Assembly (NCBI RefSeq): GCF_014695575.1
Contig: NZ_JACJOO010000015.1
Span: forward strand, 1 to 64,000
DNA length: 64,000 nucleotides
Direction of reading: 5' to 3'
Source of the DNA: Leptolyngbya sp. FACHB-8
Lineage (GTDB): Bacteria; Cyanobacteriota; Cyanobacteriia; Elainellales; Elainellaceae
The notes beneath the pieces are model-generated. The model worked only from the letters and a program-made list of their open reading frames with translations. It was not told where the DNA came from and ran no database searches. How positions within the stretch are numbered: position 1 is the stretch's first letter; each line of letters begins with the position of its first letter. The position numbers and the translations under genes were made by a program. Of the stretch, positions 17,258 to 26,784 are shown one piece after another.

Positions 17258-17800
17258 CAGAATCTTTGTGACTGCTAACCGTTATACGCTACAACGAGAA
17301 GTATCAGAAATGAGCTTTGGCTATGTTCGCTTTATGTACAGTAATCCTCGACTAGCCATCGCCATACGATGTGAAATCCTTTGAATTACTACAGTAAACG
17401 ATGACGCAAAACGCTGTTGCACAACCCAATTTTAACTACTTAAATAATTTGAGATGAATTATTAGTTTCCTTGAGGCTTCTGTTGAGAAATATACTTCTG
17501 TATCAAGCAAGGTTAAATAATTGTGCTGAAAAGTGACGCAAAGTATTACACTACTTTTTACTGTAATACCAAATCAATGTGAAGCTGCACAGAATGAGAG
17601 TTGCGGCGGGTACCCGCCGCAACTCTCATTCTGTGCAGCTTCATATAAAAACGGTATAAGTAATGATCAATAGTTAACACGCCGTGATATTAATATTCGA
17701 AACTGAAAATACTAAATATTATCTGGTAGTGATTCGTGCTGGATTCACGGGAATACTCAAGGAAAATCAACATTATTACAACTTGTAGACAGGCTAGAGC
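17258..17800. other. Intergenic, 543 bp, with an IS630-related MITE
   Basis: No gene is seen. The region is AT-rich apart from the GC-rich palindrome at 17566-17657. The promoter of the kinase gene at 17801 should lie to the right of this element. Confidence 0.55.
17566..17657. repeat. MITE related to the IS630 element at the left edge
   Basis: ATACC at 17566 and GGTAT ending at 17657 bound a 92 bp palindrome whose arms read ATGTGAAGCTGCACAGAATG and onwards, meeting at GGCGGGTACCCGCC. The left arm, reversed, matches the insertion-sequence terminus at 496-518 in 20 of 23 bases, so the two probably share a transposase. Confidence 0.8.
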
Positions 17801-19381
17801 GTGGCACGGCGGTTTAAGTTCGGTTATAAATTGTTGACCTTCTATGCAATTCCGGTTCTTTTGTCAGGTATATCGGCGATCGCCGTTTACACAACGGTTG
17901 AGCGGGTAACAAAGCTATCGGAGGCAGCTCAATCGGAGCAATCGACTATACAAGCCATGAACGAGATGATCTATGGTCTCTCAAGGATGGTGAGAAATGT
18001 TCGGGGGCAAGTACTCTTCCCTCAAGATTCAAGCTATTTACAATCTTATAATGAAGGGTTTGTGGCTTTTCAGGAAGAAGCTGATTTCCTGAAAACTACC
18101 GTGGAAGAGCCTCAACAGCGAGAGCGTTTGCTGCATATTATCGCTGAGGGAGAGCTGCATGATCAGCTTGCCCGAGAGGTTTTTGAACTACTTAAACAGC
18201 AACGTATTGAAGAGGCAACTGCCCAGATACCTCTTGTCCGCATGAATGAGGTAGATCGTAACTATAGTGACTTTAACTCTCGTCAAGAGCAATTATTAGA
18301 CAACCATTCTCAAGCTTTAAGAAGCGCATTGTTTAACTTAAAAGTACTGGTCATCATCAGTACTTTGCTGGGAATTACGTTCGCAGGCATCATTGCTTCA
18401 CTCATTGGTAAGCGTTTTAAGCAAGCGCATCGAATAGAAGGCCAATCTCAGGAATTAGCTCAGAAGAACCAACAACTTCAACAGGCTCAAGTCGAAATCA
18501 TTCAGAGCTTTAAGGAGTTAGAGCAAACCCAGTCTCAGCTCATTCAAGCAGAAAAAATGTCTAGCCTGGGCCAACTGGTGGCTGGAGTTGCCCATGAGAT
18601 CAATAACCCCGTAAATTTCATCCACGGTAATCTAATCTATGTGCAGGAGTACGCCTGTGATTTGATGCGTTTGGTGGAATGTTATCAGGCCGCCTATCCC
18701 AATCCTTCTGCTGAAATTCAAGCTACTGAAGAAGAACTAGATCTGGAATTCTTACAGGACGATTTACCCAGAATGCTAGATTCCATGAAGGTAGGTACCG
18801 ATCGCATCCGTCATATCGTTTTATCGCTGCGTAACTTTTCCCGGATGGATGAATCGGAGTTCAAAGCAGTTGATGTTCATCAAGGCATCGACAGTACTTT
18901 GCTAATTCTGCAACATCGTTTGAAAGCAAAACCCGAACGTCCAGAGATTGAAGTGATTCGAGACTATGCACATTTACCTTTAGTTGAGTGTTACGCCGGA
19001 CAGCTCAACCAGGTGTTTATGAATATCCTGGCAAATGCTATTGATGCATTGGAAGAACTAAGTGCTAAACGGACACACCAGGAAAATAAAGAAAACCCCG
19101 GATGCATTACCATTCGCACTTCAATGAATGGTTCAGAAGGGATTCAAATCGCGGTTGCTGACAATGGAATAGGAATGACTGAATCGGTGCGCAAATACAT
19201 TTTCGATCCATTCTTCACTACAAAACCTGTAGGAAAGGGAACTGGTATCGGGATGTCTATCAGCCATCAAATCATTACTGAAAAACATAATGGCAAACTA
19301 GAGTGTGCCGCTACACAAGGTGGAGGCACGGAGTTCATTATCCAGATTCCCAAGCTGCAAAAGGTTCCAGTAAAAAGCTAG
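17801..19381 (+). CDS. Membrane-bound sensor histidine kinase
   Basis: The 526-residue protein starts with GTG. It has two membrane helices (about 10-32 and 184-206) enclosing a helical periplasmic sensor domain of about 150 residues. A coiled coil (about 210-250) follows, then the phosphoacceptor region [19 protein letters not shown] (His near 265). The ATPase region shows N box [18 protein letters not shown]1 VADNGIGM and G2 [11 protein letters not shown]. This is a common cyanobacterial orphan kinase type. No response regulator gene is adjacent, so the partner is unknown, as is the signal. The upstream 540 bp contain a MITE. Confidence 0.92.
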   Translation: MARRFKFGYKLLTFYAIPVLLSGISAIAVYTTVERVTKLSEAAQSEQSTIQAMNEMIYGLSRMVRNVRGQVLFPQDSSYLQSYNEGFVAFQEEADFLKTTVEEPQQRERLLHIIAEGELHDQLAREVFELLKQQRIEEATAQIPLVRMNEVDRNYSDFNSRQEQLLDNHSQALRSALFNLKVLVIISTLLGITFAGIIASLIGKRFKQAHRIEGQSQELAQKNQQLQQAQVEIIQSFKELEQTQSQLIQAEKMSSLGQLVAGVAHEINNPVNFIHGNLIYVQEYACDLMRLVECYQAAYPNPSAEIQATEEELDLEFLQDDLPRMLDSMKVGTDRIRHIVLSLRNFSRMDESEFKAVDVHQGIDSTLLILQHRLKAKPERPEIEVIRDYAHLPLVECYAGQLNQVFMNILANAIDALEELSAKRTHQENKENPGCITIRTSMNGSEGIQIAVADNGIGMTESVRKYIFDPFFTTKPVGKGTGIGMSISHQIITEKHNGKLECAATQGGGTEFIIQIPKLQKVPVKS

Positions 19382-19562
19382 GAATTACTTCTCAAGGCGT
19401 GTTTCAAAGACGTCGAACTTCCAAGCCCGGAGGAAGAGAATAAATCTCTACCTAAACCATTACGGAAATCACACCATTAATCGCCCTTTAGCTTAAGGCG
19501 ATCGCCCACTCCACTCTTTAAAATTTAAAGTTGTGCGCTTTATTTAGGCAACTTGAATCGCT

Positions 19563-20156
19563 ATGAGTTTGCGCGATCGCTTCAATCAGTTCACAGGGCA
19601 GACACGTTTTGTCGTGTGTCGTATTTTTATACATCTTGCGGGTCGAGAAGTTGCACCTCTGTTGGGCGTGCTCAATCAGGCGGGGCAGGAGGCGATCGAC
19701 GCAGAAGGCGATATGCGCGTGTTGGGTGAGCAACTCGTGCGAGTTTGTGAAAGCCTGCTGGAATATGAGACCTTTTGGCGCTCAGCCGCCAACGAAGGCG
19801 ACGTTCTTTGGGACGAGGGCGAAGCCGGAGATTATGTGGAAGAACTCTTTACTGATTCGGCCACACGGTATGGTAGTGCGACAGATTTCCTCTCCGATGG
19901 CCAGGAAGATTTCGCAATTCCGGTGACGCAGAATGTAGTTGTTATGATTGCCGTCGCTTTAGAGGGCGAAGTCCCTGAATTAGAAGACAATCTGGCCGAC
20001 ATCACCGCTCTAAAGGCTGGTTTGAAAGCTCTCATCAATCTGCACTACCGGGGAGTTTTAAGGGCAATTCAGATCCATTTTTCTCCAGCGCAATTAGGGG
20101 ATGAACTGACATCTGATCAACTGATTGAAAACTTCCCTGAGCTCATTCCACTCTAA
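19563..20156 (+). CDS. Conserved cyanobacterial protein, DUF1517-like
   Basis: The 197-residue acidic protein has no signal peptide or membrane helix. Its C-terminal half (VVVMIAVALEGEVPELE, LIENFPELIPL) recalls the end of DUF1517 proteins, which are widespread in oxygenic phototrophs and of unknown function; this match is from memory of the pattern and is moderate. The next gene, a lipoprotein, starts 33 bp downstream, so the two may be cotranscribed. Confidence 0.72.
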   Translation: MSLRDRFNQFTGQTRFVVCRIFIHLAGREVAPLLGVLNQAGQEAIDAEGDMRVLGEQLVRVCESLLEYETFWRSAANEGDVLWDEGEAGDYVEELFTDSATRYGSATDFLSDGQEDFAIPVTQNVVVMIAVALEGEVPELEDNLADITALKAGLKALINLHYRGVLRAIQIHFSPAQLGDELTSDQLIENFPELIPL

Positions 20157-20189
20157 TTTTTCTGATTCATCACGCTTTTCCCCCTAACC

Positions 20190-21065
20190 ATGATGATACG
20201 TAAACTCTCTGCTTCCTTAATGGCGCTGTCTCTCCTATGGACTTCTGTCGCCTGCTCGACCGTTGATACTTATCCCACGGCACAACCGCCGCAGGAGCAA
20301 ACAACAGCACCTGCTCCTACTAACTCTATTGCGGATGGTACTTACCCTTTGCAGCAGGCCACCTATGATGACAGCACCGGTGAGTATACTCTGGTGTTAC
20401 TGAATACGCAGCCTGGACAGTCCATGTTTCGTAGCGAAAACTTACCCTTGGCCCGGCTGACAGATGAAGAAATTTCCGCTGGCAAATCCAGTGAACTGCG
20501 GGTCGAGAATGGGCAACCTGCGCTGTATCTAACATCAGATTTTCGGATTGAATACGTTCACAACGTCACCGAAACCCAAACTAATTCTCAAACTGGGCAG
20601 GAAGAAGTTGTCATTGTTCGCCGAGAGCCAAGCTTCTGGTCTCCGTTTGCTGGAGCACTAGCAGGACAGGCGATCGGCAGCTTACTTTTCCGGCCACAGT
20701 ACTACATGCCGCCGGTTTATCGGCCGGGTGTAGCCCTGGTGGGTTATGGCGGTTATGGCCGCAACTACAACGAAGCCGTTTCGCGTTATCAGTCCCGCTA
20801 CCAGGCACCCCCTGCTGAATATCGGAACCGCCAATTGCGTACAAGTGGGCGACTGCGCTCGACTGTTGGCACCTCCCGCACTCCCAGCGTGGGTACTGGC
20901 TCGCGGACTAACCGTAACCGTCCTTCAGGTAGTGGTGTTGGCAACAGCAACTTGCGTCGTAACAACCGCCAGGCCGAGCGGAATCGGCCCTCCTTCGGCT
21001 CCGGTTCCGGTTCCCGCCGATCGGCTCCGCGTCCTAGCTTCCGTGGTGGTAGAAGACGCCGCTAA
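20190..21065 (+). CDS. Lipoprotein with Arg/Ser/Gly-rich tail
   Basis: The N terminus MIRKLSASLMALSLLWTSVAC is a lipoprotein signal with the modified cysteine at about residue 22. The mature part has an ordered region (about 45-130) and a hydrophobic Gly/Ala patch (FWSPFAGALAGQAIGSLLF, about 150-168). The tail of about 100 residues is rich in Arg, Ser, Gly and Asn, strongly basic and probably disordered. It follows the DUF1517-like gene by 33 bp and ends before a two-way terminator at 21269-21306. Function unknown; the basic tail could bind polyanions or cell wall (inference). Confidence 0.82.
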   Translation: MMIRKLSASLMALSLLWTSVACSTVDTYPTAQPPQEQTTAPAPTNSIADGTYPLQQATYDDSTGEYTLVLLNTQPGQSMFRSENLPLARLTDEEISAGKSSELRVENGQPALYLTSDFRIEYVHNVTETQTNSQTGQEEVVIVRREPSFWSPFAGALAGQAIGSLLFRPQYYMPPVYRPGVALVGYGGYGRNYNEAVSRYQSRYQAPPAEYRNRQLRTSGRLRSTVGTSRTPSVGTGSRTNRNRPSGSGVGNSNLRRNNRQAERNRPSFGSGSGSRRSAPRPSFRGGRRRR

Positions 21066-21104
21066 GCTCTTTACATAACTGGGGTTCACGCGCGTCTACT
21101 GTAC

Positions 21105-21206
21105 CTAGCAGGCTGCGGCCTAAGTTCGCAACCCATGTTTTTGTGTAGGGTGGGAAGCACCCTACACAAAAACATGGGTGATGGATTTCCGCCTCAGCGT
21201 ACTAGT
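21105..21206. repeat. Family F element, copy 1
   Basis: An approximately 101 bp element whose centre is a hairpin (CACCCATGTTTTTGTGTAGG on the reverse strand and its complement). CTAG occurs at both ends (21105-21108 and 21202-21205), looking like a 4 bp target duplication. Read on the reverse strand it matches 60548-60648 closely, including ends like TAGTACGCTG and CAGCCT. Confidence 0.82.
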
Positions 21207-21268
21207 GCATTGTGTTGTGAGCGGCGTGCTTCGTACACCATTCACAACATACACGCGTAAGTCCTGAT
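21206..21268. repeat. Degenerate family C element
   Basis: Arms GCATTGTGTTGTGAG and CACAACATACACGC pair imperfectly, and the right end CGTAAGTCCTGA is the family C terminus. The left end is lost where the family F element adjoins, so a nested insertion is likely. Confidence 0.6.
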
Positions 21269-21306
21269 AAAGCTAAAACGCCCTTAATAAGGGCGTTTTA
21301 GCTTTT
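21269..21306. terminator. Two-way rho-independent terminator
   Basis: AAAGCTAAAACGCCC and its complement around TTAATAA form a strong stem with T-runs on both strands. It lies between the lipoprotein gene (forward) and the SbcC-like gene (reverse, stop at 21322), ending both. Confidence 0.88.
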
Positions 21307-21321
21307 AAGATCGAGTAACGA

Positions 21322-24087
21322 TTAGGATGCTTCTCGTTTCAGAACAATGACGTTTTCGGTGACGCTTTCGAAGGTGTCGTCGTGGCTGATGACGAAAATT
21401 TGTTGGAAGGATTTGATATTAGCGATCGCCTCTGCCAGACTCACTCGTCTCTGTCGGTCCATATTCGTCGTCGGCTCATCAAAGAACGCTACATCAATGT
21501 CTGCTAATACCCGCAGTAGAGCGAGCCGCACTGCCAGGGCTGCACACATCTGCTCGCCACCGGAGAGATTTGTAAATCGGCGGGTATGTTGAGCTTCCTG
21601 TACGCGAATCTCATACTCACGTGTCCATTCCAGAGCTACATTAGGGCGATTTAGCAACTCGCGGAACAGGCGATCGGCTTCCCGGGAAATACTTTGCAAG
21701 TAGCGTTCGGTAATGCGAGGGCCAGCTTCCTTATAAGCTTTGCGGGCGAATCGAATGAACTTGTGGTTCTGCTCCCGTTGCTTCAGGTCTTTGCGAGTCA
21801 AATCCCGTCTTGCCTGGATCTCCTGAAGCTTTTTGAGTTGATCTTCTAACTCGGCAATCAGGGTGCGTTGGGGCGGCAAGGCTCCGCTGATCTGGTCAGC
21901 CTTTCGTTGGGTTTCAGCGTAGAGAGCCTCCACAGTCTTGAGGGCCAGAGGGTCGAAGCCAACCGCGAGGCGATCGCTCTCCTGCTTTAACTCGGCATAG
22001 TGCACTTCTAAGGTTTGCAGGGTGGCAATGGCGTTTTGCAGATCGGCCTCTTGGTGAGGCAGTTGGGCGATCGCAGGTTCATTCTGCCGATAGGCCAGAT
22101 AACCCTCCTGGTGTTTCTGGAGCTTGGCCCGCTGTTGGGTGAGATGCTGTTCCAGATCTGTGAAGCGTTGGAGTTGGGATTCTAGCTCTGTTAATGCGGT
22201 GGAGAGGGATGTGATTTTTTCCGTGGCGATTGCCTGCTGGGTTTTCAGCATTGACTGCTGCTTCAATTCATCGGCCAACAAGCTACAGCGGCCTCTCGGG
22301 TTATTTAACTGCTTAAGGTTCGCCACCAGTTGCGCCTGTTGCCCCTGCAGCATCTTTTCCTCCTCTAAGGAGGCTTGTAACCCCTCCAATTGATTTTTGA
22401 GGTGGCCGACTTCCTGGGTTAGTTGAACTAAATCGGAGGATTTTTGGGGAAGAGTGCTGTAATCGGCAGCCTGCTGACGAGCGATCGTGATCTGTTGCCC
22501 CAGGCTGTGCAACTCGTGGTTGAGGTGTTCCACATTAATCTGCTGAGCCAGGTCCACTAGAATTTCGTGCAGGGTATCTAGCAATTCAGTATTTAACTCA
22601 ACACCCGCCTGCACCGCCTCTAGAGCTGACTCGACAGACGCGGAAGACAGTAGTGGCACTGACTGCTGAATCTGCTTTAGAATTGCCTGGGCTTGCTTGA
22701 CCTGAATTTGATGGCGATCGCGCCGCCCCTCCCCTTCCATTACGAGTTGTCGTAGTTCGGCTTCAAATTGTCGGGCTGCCTCAATGCGGCTGAGTTGGGA
22801 TTGCAGGCGATCGCGCCGTTGTTCCAACCCGGCAATCCGTTGTACCTGGGGAGCCAGGGTTTGTAGCCGCCCTACATCCTGGCTCAGCCGTTTCTGCTGG
22901 TTCTGGAGTTTGGTCAACTGGCGGGTGAGGGCATCCATTTCTGCTCGAGCAGCGCCCACTTCTTGCAGGGCAACTGCCAGGGCTTCCTGCTGTTGCTCCA
23001 GACGGGTTTGCTGGGCTACGTAGGGTTGTAAGGTTTCCAGTTCTTCGGCGTAGCGGGCAAGTTGCTCCATACGGGAGGCAAGCCGTGCAATCTCGGCATT
23101 TTGTGTAGCCAACTGCTTTTGGAAGGAATCTCGTTGTCGCTGGATCTTGCTGCGTTCCTGCAACTGCTGGTCGAGGTGCTGGATAGTCTGTTGCAGCTCC
23201 CCGTAGGCTAAGTAGTCAGCACGGCTTGCCTCACATTGCTGAATGCGAAGTTTCGTGTCTTTGACAGCCGTTTCTAAGAGAGCGATCGCCTGGCGTTTCC
23301 CTTCCATCTGCGCCGCCATTTGCTGCTGCTGAGCCACGAGTGCTTGCACCTGTGCTGCTTGTGCACTCAGATGGTCGTGCTGTTGACGTAACCCGGCCAA
23401 TTCTGCCTGCAACTGAGCCAGGGTTGCTTCATTTGCCGCTAACTCTTCGCGCAGAGTTGTTACACGGGTCTGGATCGGTTCCAGCGCTTGAAGCTCGGTG
23501 TCATAGCGGGCGATCGCCTGCTCCAGTTCATCGACCCGGGCTCTGGCATACTTTTCCAGGCTCAACATTTCCTGGTTGACTTGCTTGTACTCCTCTACCT
23601 TGAGGATGCTGTCAAACACCTTTTTGCGGTCTTCGGGAGCTTTCAAAAAGTCTGCTGTAAAAGTTCCTTGAGGAACGCCAATCGTGTTGGCAAACAGCCG
23701 CGCCAGGTCAGTACCCGGTGCAACACCCATGTGCTCTCGCAGCCAGGGCAACACGTCCTCTTCGATCTTGTGATACTCCAATCGCTGACCCAATTGCGGG
23801 TCATACAGGGTGTACCCCTTGGAGGTGCAACGTTCTACCTCATAGGTCCGACCATCACGGCTGGAGATGAAGGCAACGCGGGCCTGCGCGCTACCCGTTC
23901 CGTTGCGAATCAGATCTTCGGTTCGATAATTGCCCCGATGATTGAACAGCGTCCAGGCGATTGCCTCCAAAATGCTGGTCTTTCCGGCTCCATTTTCTCC
24001 ACAAATAGCATTCGTTCCGGGCTGGAACGCAATGAAGCGATCGCGGTGCGCCTTGAAGTTCTGAAGCGTGACGGAGAGAATCTGCAT
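21322..24087 (-). CDS. SbcC/Rad50-like SMC-family ATPase
   Basis: The 921-residue protein has the Rad50/SbcC plan: an N-terminal ATP-binding half (LQNFKAHRD, Walker A CGENGAGKTS near 29-38), two long coiled-coil arms (about 175-780), and a C-terminal half with the ABC signature TNLSGGEQMCAALAVRLALL and Walker B VAFFDEPTTNMD. Such proteins work with an Mre11/SbcD nuclease on DNA ends and hairpins. The middle hook should carry CxxC to bind zinc, but here only a single Cys is seen (NNPRGRCSLL, about 597), so metal hooking is probably lost. No sbcD gene is adjacent. The upstream 2Fe-2S protein gene is 31 bp away in the same direction, so they are likely cotranscribed. Confidence 0.9.
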   Translation of the reverse strand: MQILSVTLQNFKAHRDRFIAFQPGTNAICGENGAGKTSILEAIAWTLFNHRGNYRTEDLIRNGTGSAQARVAFISSRDGRTYEVERCTSKGYTLYDPQLGQRLEYHKIEEDVLPWLREHMGVAPGTDLARLFANTIGVPQGTFTADFLKAPEDRKKVFDSILKVEEYKQVNQEMLSLEKYARARVDELEQAIARYDTELQALEPIQTRVTTLREELAANEATLAQLQAELAGLRQQHDHLSAQAAQVQALVAQQQQMAAQMEGKRQAIALLETAVKDTKLRIQQCEASRADYLAYGELQQTIQHLDQQLQERSKIQRQRDSFQKQLATQNAEIARLASRMEQLARYAEELETLQPYVAQQTRLEQQQEALAVALQEVGAARAEMDALTRQLTKLQNQQKRLSQDVGRLQTLAPQVQRIAGLEQRRDRLQSQLSRIEAARQFEAELRQLVMEGEGRRDRHQIQVKQAQAILKQIQQSVPLLSSASVESALEAVQAGVELNTELLDTLHEILVDLAQQINVEHLNHELHSLGQQITIARQQAADYSTLPQKSSDLVQLTQEVGHLKNQLEGLQASLEEEKMLQGQQAQLVANLKQLNNPRGRCSLLADELKQQSMLKTQQAIATEKITSLSTALTELESQLQRFTDLEQHLTQQRAKLQKHQEGYLAYRQNEPAIAQLPHQEADLQNAIATLQTLEVHYAELKQESDRLAVGFDPLALKTVEALYAETQRKADQISGALPPQRTLIAELEDQLKKLQEIQARRDLTRKDLKQREQNHKFIRFARKAYKEAGPRITERYLQSISREADRLFRELLNRPNVALEWTREYEIRVQEAQHTRRFTNLSGGEQMCAALAVRLALLRVLADIDVAFFDEPTTNMDRQRRVSLAEAIANIKSFQQIFVISHDDTFESVTENVIVLKREAS

Positions 24088-24118
24088 GGACGCGGCAGGA
24101 AAGGGTCAGAAGGCAGGC

Positions 24119-24517
24119 TCAGGAATTATAGCTGGAGGCATCGAAACGCGGGTGAAATCGGGGGTGCAATCGCCGTTGAACAGGGCGATCGCCCTCAAAA
24201 TGCTCCGATACGATCTCGGGCACATCGGCGACATCCACCTGGCAATACCAGATGCCATCGGGATTGACCAGCACCATTGGCCCAGCACCACATTGCCCCA
24301 AACAACCCGTCGCCTGAACAAATGTACCAGACGGGGCCGCAGCTTGCAAGGCGGCCAGCACAGCATCGGAGCCACTGCGGAGGCAGGAACGGTTTTGGCA
24401 AACAACGACTAAGCGTCGTTTTGGGGAAGAAGACTCAGGCACAAGTGTGGAGGAATAAGGTGGAACACGATGAGTTGAATGTCGCCCCAGCAGACCAGCG
24501 TCGGGCCGGATCATCAT
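24119..24517 (-). CDS. Thioredoxin-like [2Fe-2S] ferredoxin-domain protein
   Basis: The 132-residue protein has a short disordered N terminus and then a thioredoxin-like ferredoxin domain (about 35-115). Four cysteines are suitably placed: VCQNRSCLRSGS and GCLGQCGAGPMVLV, the usual cluster-binding pattern of small CCxC-type 2Fe-2S proteins. WYCQVDVADVPEIV near the end is also typical. It may transfer electrons or iron-sulfur equivalents; its partner is unknown. It precedes the SbcC-like gene in the same direction. Confidence 0.87.
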   Translation of the reverse strand: MMIRPDAGLLGRHSTHRVPPYSSTLVPESSSPKRRLVVVCQNRSCLRSGSDAVLAALQAAAPSGTFVQATGCLGQCGAGPMVLVNPDGIWYCQVDVADVPEIVSEHFEGDRPVQRRLHPRFHPRFDASSYNS

Positions 24518-24867
24518 TCAATTCAGACACCCTGTCGGTTGAGCAAACCTTTCAACGGGGCGTTCCAGGAGGTGTAGAGTAGACCCACCGGGCAACGGCG
24601 CGCAAAAATGAGTGTCCGGTTTGTAAAGGAATTGGACAACCTTCAGCTTAACAAGTTCACTAGATCTCGTGCATGAATCAGTTTTTGAGGGTGTGAATCG
24701 TTGCGCGGCGAAGCCGCGCAACGATTCACACAGGAGGGTCTCATTTCAAATGCGCGAGCTGCTTCTCATCTGCTCTGTTTGAGCTCAGCAGGCAGCAAAA
24801 AGTTTTCACACTGCATCAAGCCCTGCTAATGCTGTGCTATCACAAGCGGTTCTCACGTCAAACTGCC
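24518..24867. other. Intergenic, 350 bp, with a family B hairpin
   Basis: No gene. It contains the family B repeat (24672-24729) and probably the promoter of the 2Fe-2S/SbcC-like unit, which reads leftward from 24517. Confidence 0.55.
24672..24729. repeat. Family B hairpin, copy 1
   Basis: CATGAATCAGTTTTTGAGGG precedes a perfect 17 bp-stem hairpin with a GAA loop (24693-24729; GTGAATCGTTGCGCGGC). The same block lies in opposite orientation at 48741-48799, including the flanking CATGAATCAG tract. Confidence 0.85.
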
Positions 24868-25383
24868 TTAACGAGGCATCAGCCGTTCCATAAAATTGTT
24901 GATTGTGCGCCGCCAGAGCTTGCGCCGCCGCCATTTCTCAAAAGCGCGCTCGTAGCGATCGCTCCCCTGAGACCAAAACGTATTCCATGCATCCAGGGCC
25001 ACGAACATACCCCAGAACAAGGCGATCAACGGCACTCCCAGCGGGCTACCTGTACTGAGCAGGGCAATGCCTCCAAGTGCTCCATTCACAATTAAATAAC
25101 GGACAAAGCGGTGGCGGAAGCGATCGCGCCGAAACTGGTCAAATGCTTGCCGTTCGCGAGATTCCCCTTTGTTAATCTCCCAGTCACGCTCAGCCACGGT
25201 CAGTTCGGTGATGGGAATGCCCATATCTTCAGCAATTTCGAGCAGTTGGGCACGGGTCAGTTCGGTCTGATTGGCATTCTCTGCCTGACGGGCGATCGCC
25301 AATTCCAAAATCTCGTGCACTTCCTCCTGGCTGTAGAACTGACGCGAGGGTTCCACAATCACTTCCTGTTCGACCTTTTGCAT
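24868..25383 (-). CDS. 2TM-domain protein with helical N-terminal domain
   Basis: The 171-residue protein has an acidic helical N-terminal part (about 15-75, with AQLLEIAEDMGIPITELTV like a short helix-turn-helix), a basic stretch FRRDRFRHRFVRYLIVN and then two membrane helices (about 92-130), followed by a very basic tail (WRRRKLWRRT). The second half fits the 2TM family found in many cyanobacteria. The helical part could sense or bind another protein. Function unknown. Confidence 0.8.
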   Translation of the reverse strand: MQKVEQEVIVEPSRQFYSQEEVHEILELAIARQAENANQTELTRAQLLEIAEDMGIPITELTVAERDWEINKGESRERQAFDQFRRDRFRHRFVRYLIVNGALGGIALLSTGSPLGVPLIALFWGMFVALDAWNTFWSQGSDRYERAFEKWRRRKLWRRTINNFMERLMPR

Positions 25384-26074
25384 GGCTATCCACTCTTATC
25401 CTTATCCTCTGTTATACGCAAAGTCTGCCCGACCCGACAGAGCGGTTGAGTGCGGATTCCTGTACTAATTAGGCAGCCAATATATTCATTCTGTTAGGGC
25501 ACAGACGCGGTATACCTGTGTCTTAACAAAATTCCCACGGCATAAAAGTTACAAAATGCAATCAAGAATAAATTTATTTTAAGGAAGCTTTAAGAGGCTA
25601 GCTTTGCGTGCTGATGCAATATGTAGCGGGTTAAAAACTGCTGCACATCGCATGAGTGCGCTATCCTAACAGATTTCATAAGCCTCCTAGATAACCTGAG
25701 TCGAGTTCAGGGCTTTTTCGAGGGGCATGCCTTGAACGCCCCTCGAAAAAGCCTATTTTGATTGCACAGATCGTCTGCCAAAATGGGCACTTGGTTTTAT
25801 CCCGAATCGAGGTTAGATACCTTGAACTGATTCAAGATATTGGAATTAGTTATTAAAAAAATCAGGTAAATTCAACCCCTGCCCGAAATTTACGCTAGCC
25901 AGTTTGCCCGTATAATCAGATCACTCTGGCCCTTGTTGGGCCTGTATTTAATCAAAAGCCATCCGGCTGATTTATAAGCGCTTGTGATAACTGGCAGTTG
26001 GGATATTCTGACTTCTCGGTGCTCGTGTAAGTGCGCCGGAGGTTCCGTTTTGAAAACGCACGAGGGAGCGACCC
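25384..26074. other. Intergenic, 691 bp, between divergent genes
   Basis: No gene is seen. Between 25500 and 25680 the sequence is AT-rich, and a family A double hairpin lies at 25693-25814. The 26075 gene has GAGGGAGCGACCC before its ATG as a good ribosome binding site. Confidence 0.6.
25693..25814. repeat. Family A double-hairpin element, copy 1 (worn)
   Basis: Ends AACCTGAG and CGAGGTT with two inner hairpins: GGCTTTTTCGAGGGGC against GCCCCTCGAAAAAGCC, and a weaker one around TATTTTGATTG. AGAT occurs on both sides (25689-25692 and 25815-25818), fitting a target duplication. 122 bp, against 124 bp in the three better copies. Confidence 0.78.
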
Positions 26075-26650
26075 ATGGAAGGCGCTGAAACCAGCAGACG
26101 ACGGGCGCGCAGCTCGAAAACTGCTGCAAAGGAGGAGACTGTGGCCGAGACAAAAACAGAAGCTAATCATTCAAATGGCTCATCAGGAGCACCTGCAACC
26201 AAAGCACCATCACCCACTCCGGAGGAAACCGTGACCAAGACTGAAGCGAAGGAAACATCGGCTCTAGCCGTCGCTAAAAATGCTGAAATGCAACCGTCCG
26301 GTTCAATCTGGAACCGTCCTGTTGGCCCTGGCCAGATTGAAGTAGCGGAAAGCATTTCTGTTGCGGGTGTTCGTCCTATTGCTGCTAGCCATATGGAAAT
26401 TTTCGGAACCATCCTCAACGATCGCCCCATTCAGGCTAGCCACATTCAGGTTGCTGACACCACCATCCCCGGTGGCCGTCCTATCTTCACCAGCGAAATC
26501 GTGATTCGGGATGATCTAACCCTGCCTGGCGGTCGCCCCATCTTCGCCAGCGATGCTCGTCTAATGGATGCCCCCCTGCTACCCGGTGGTCGCCCCATTG
26601 CAGACAATGAACTGGAAGACGGCGAATTGCTGATGGGCTATATCGACTAA
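26075..26650 (+). CDS. RPI-repeat protein of unknown function
   Basis: The 191-residue protein begins with about 80 low-complexity residues rich in Ala, Thr, Glu and Lys. After residue 90 it consists of five units of 17-19 residues, each starting with RPI (RPIAASHMEIFGTILND, RPIQASHIQVADTTIPGG, RPIFTSEIVIRDDLTLPGG and two more) and ending in an acidic tail. The spacing suggests a repetitive beta structure. No catalytic motif, signal peptide or membrane helix is present. A good ribosome binding site (GAGGGAG) and a strong terminator at 26673 show an independently transcribed gene. I do not recognise its function. Confidence 0.75.
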   Translation: MEGAETSRRRARSSKTAAKEETVAETKTEANHSNGSSGAPATKAPSPTPEETVTKTEAKETSALAVAKNAEMQPSGSIWNRPVGPGQIEVAESISVAGVRPIAASHMEIFGTILNDRPIQASHIQVADTTIPGGRPIFTSEIVIRDDLTLPGGRPIFASDARLMDAPLLPGGRPIADNELEDGELLMGYID

Positions 26651-26672
26651 GCAATTTGGTGCTTCGTTTGAT

Positions 26673-26706
26673 AGACACCCGGTGTTTCGAAAAACACCGG
26701 GTGTCT
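26673..26706 (+). terminator. Terminator of the RPI-repeat gene
   Basis: AGACACCCGGTGTTT and its complement around four bases make a 15 bp stem, followed by TGGCTTTT. It comes 22 bp after the stop codon. Confidence 0.75.
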
Positions 26707-26784
26707 TGGCTTTTGAGCCGTCATATCAATACGCAGTGATGAGCCACACCCCTGCATATTAGGGTTCTTCAACGGGAGGTCATA

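Noticed and set aside
23488-24267. Forward open frame of 259 codons
   Set aside because: It lies antisense to the SbcC-like ATPase and the 2Fe-2S gene; no protein-like pattern.
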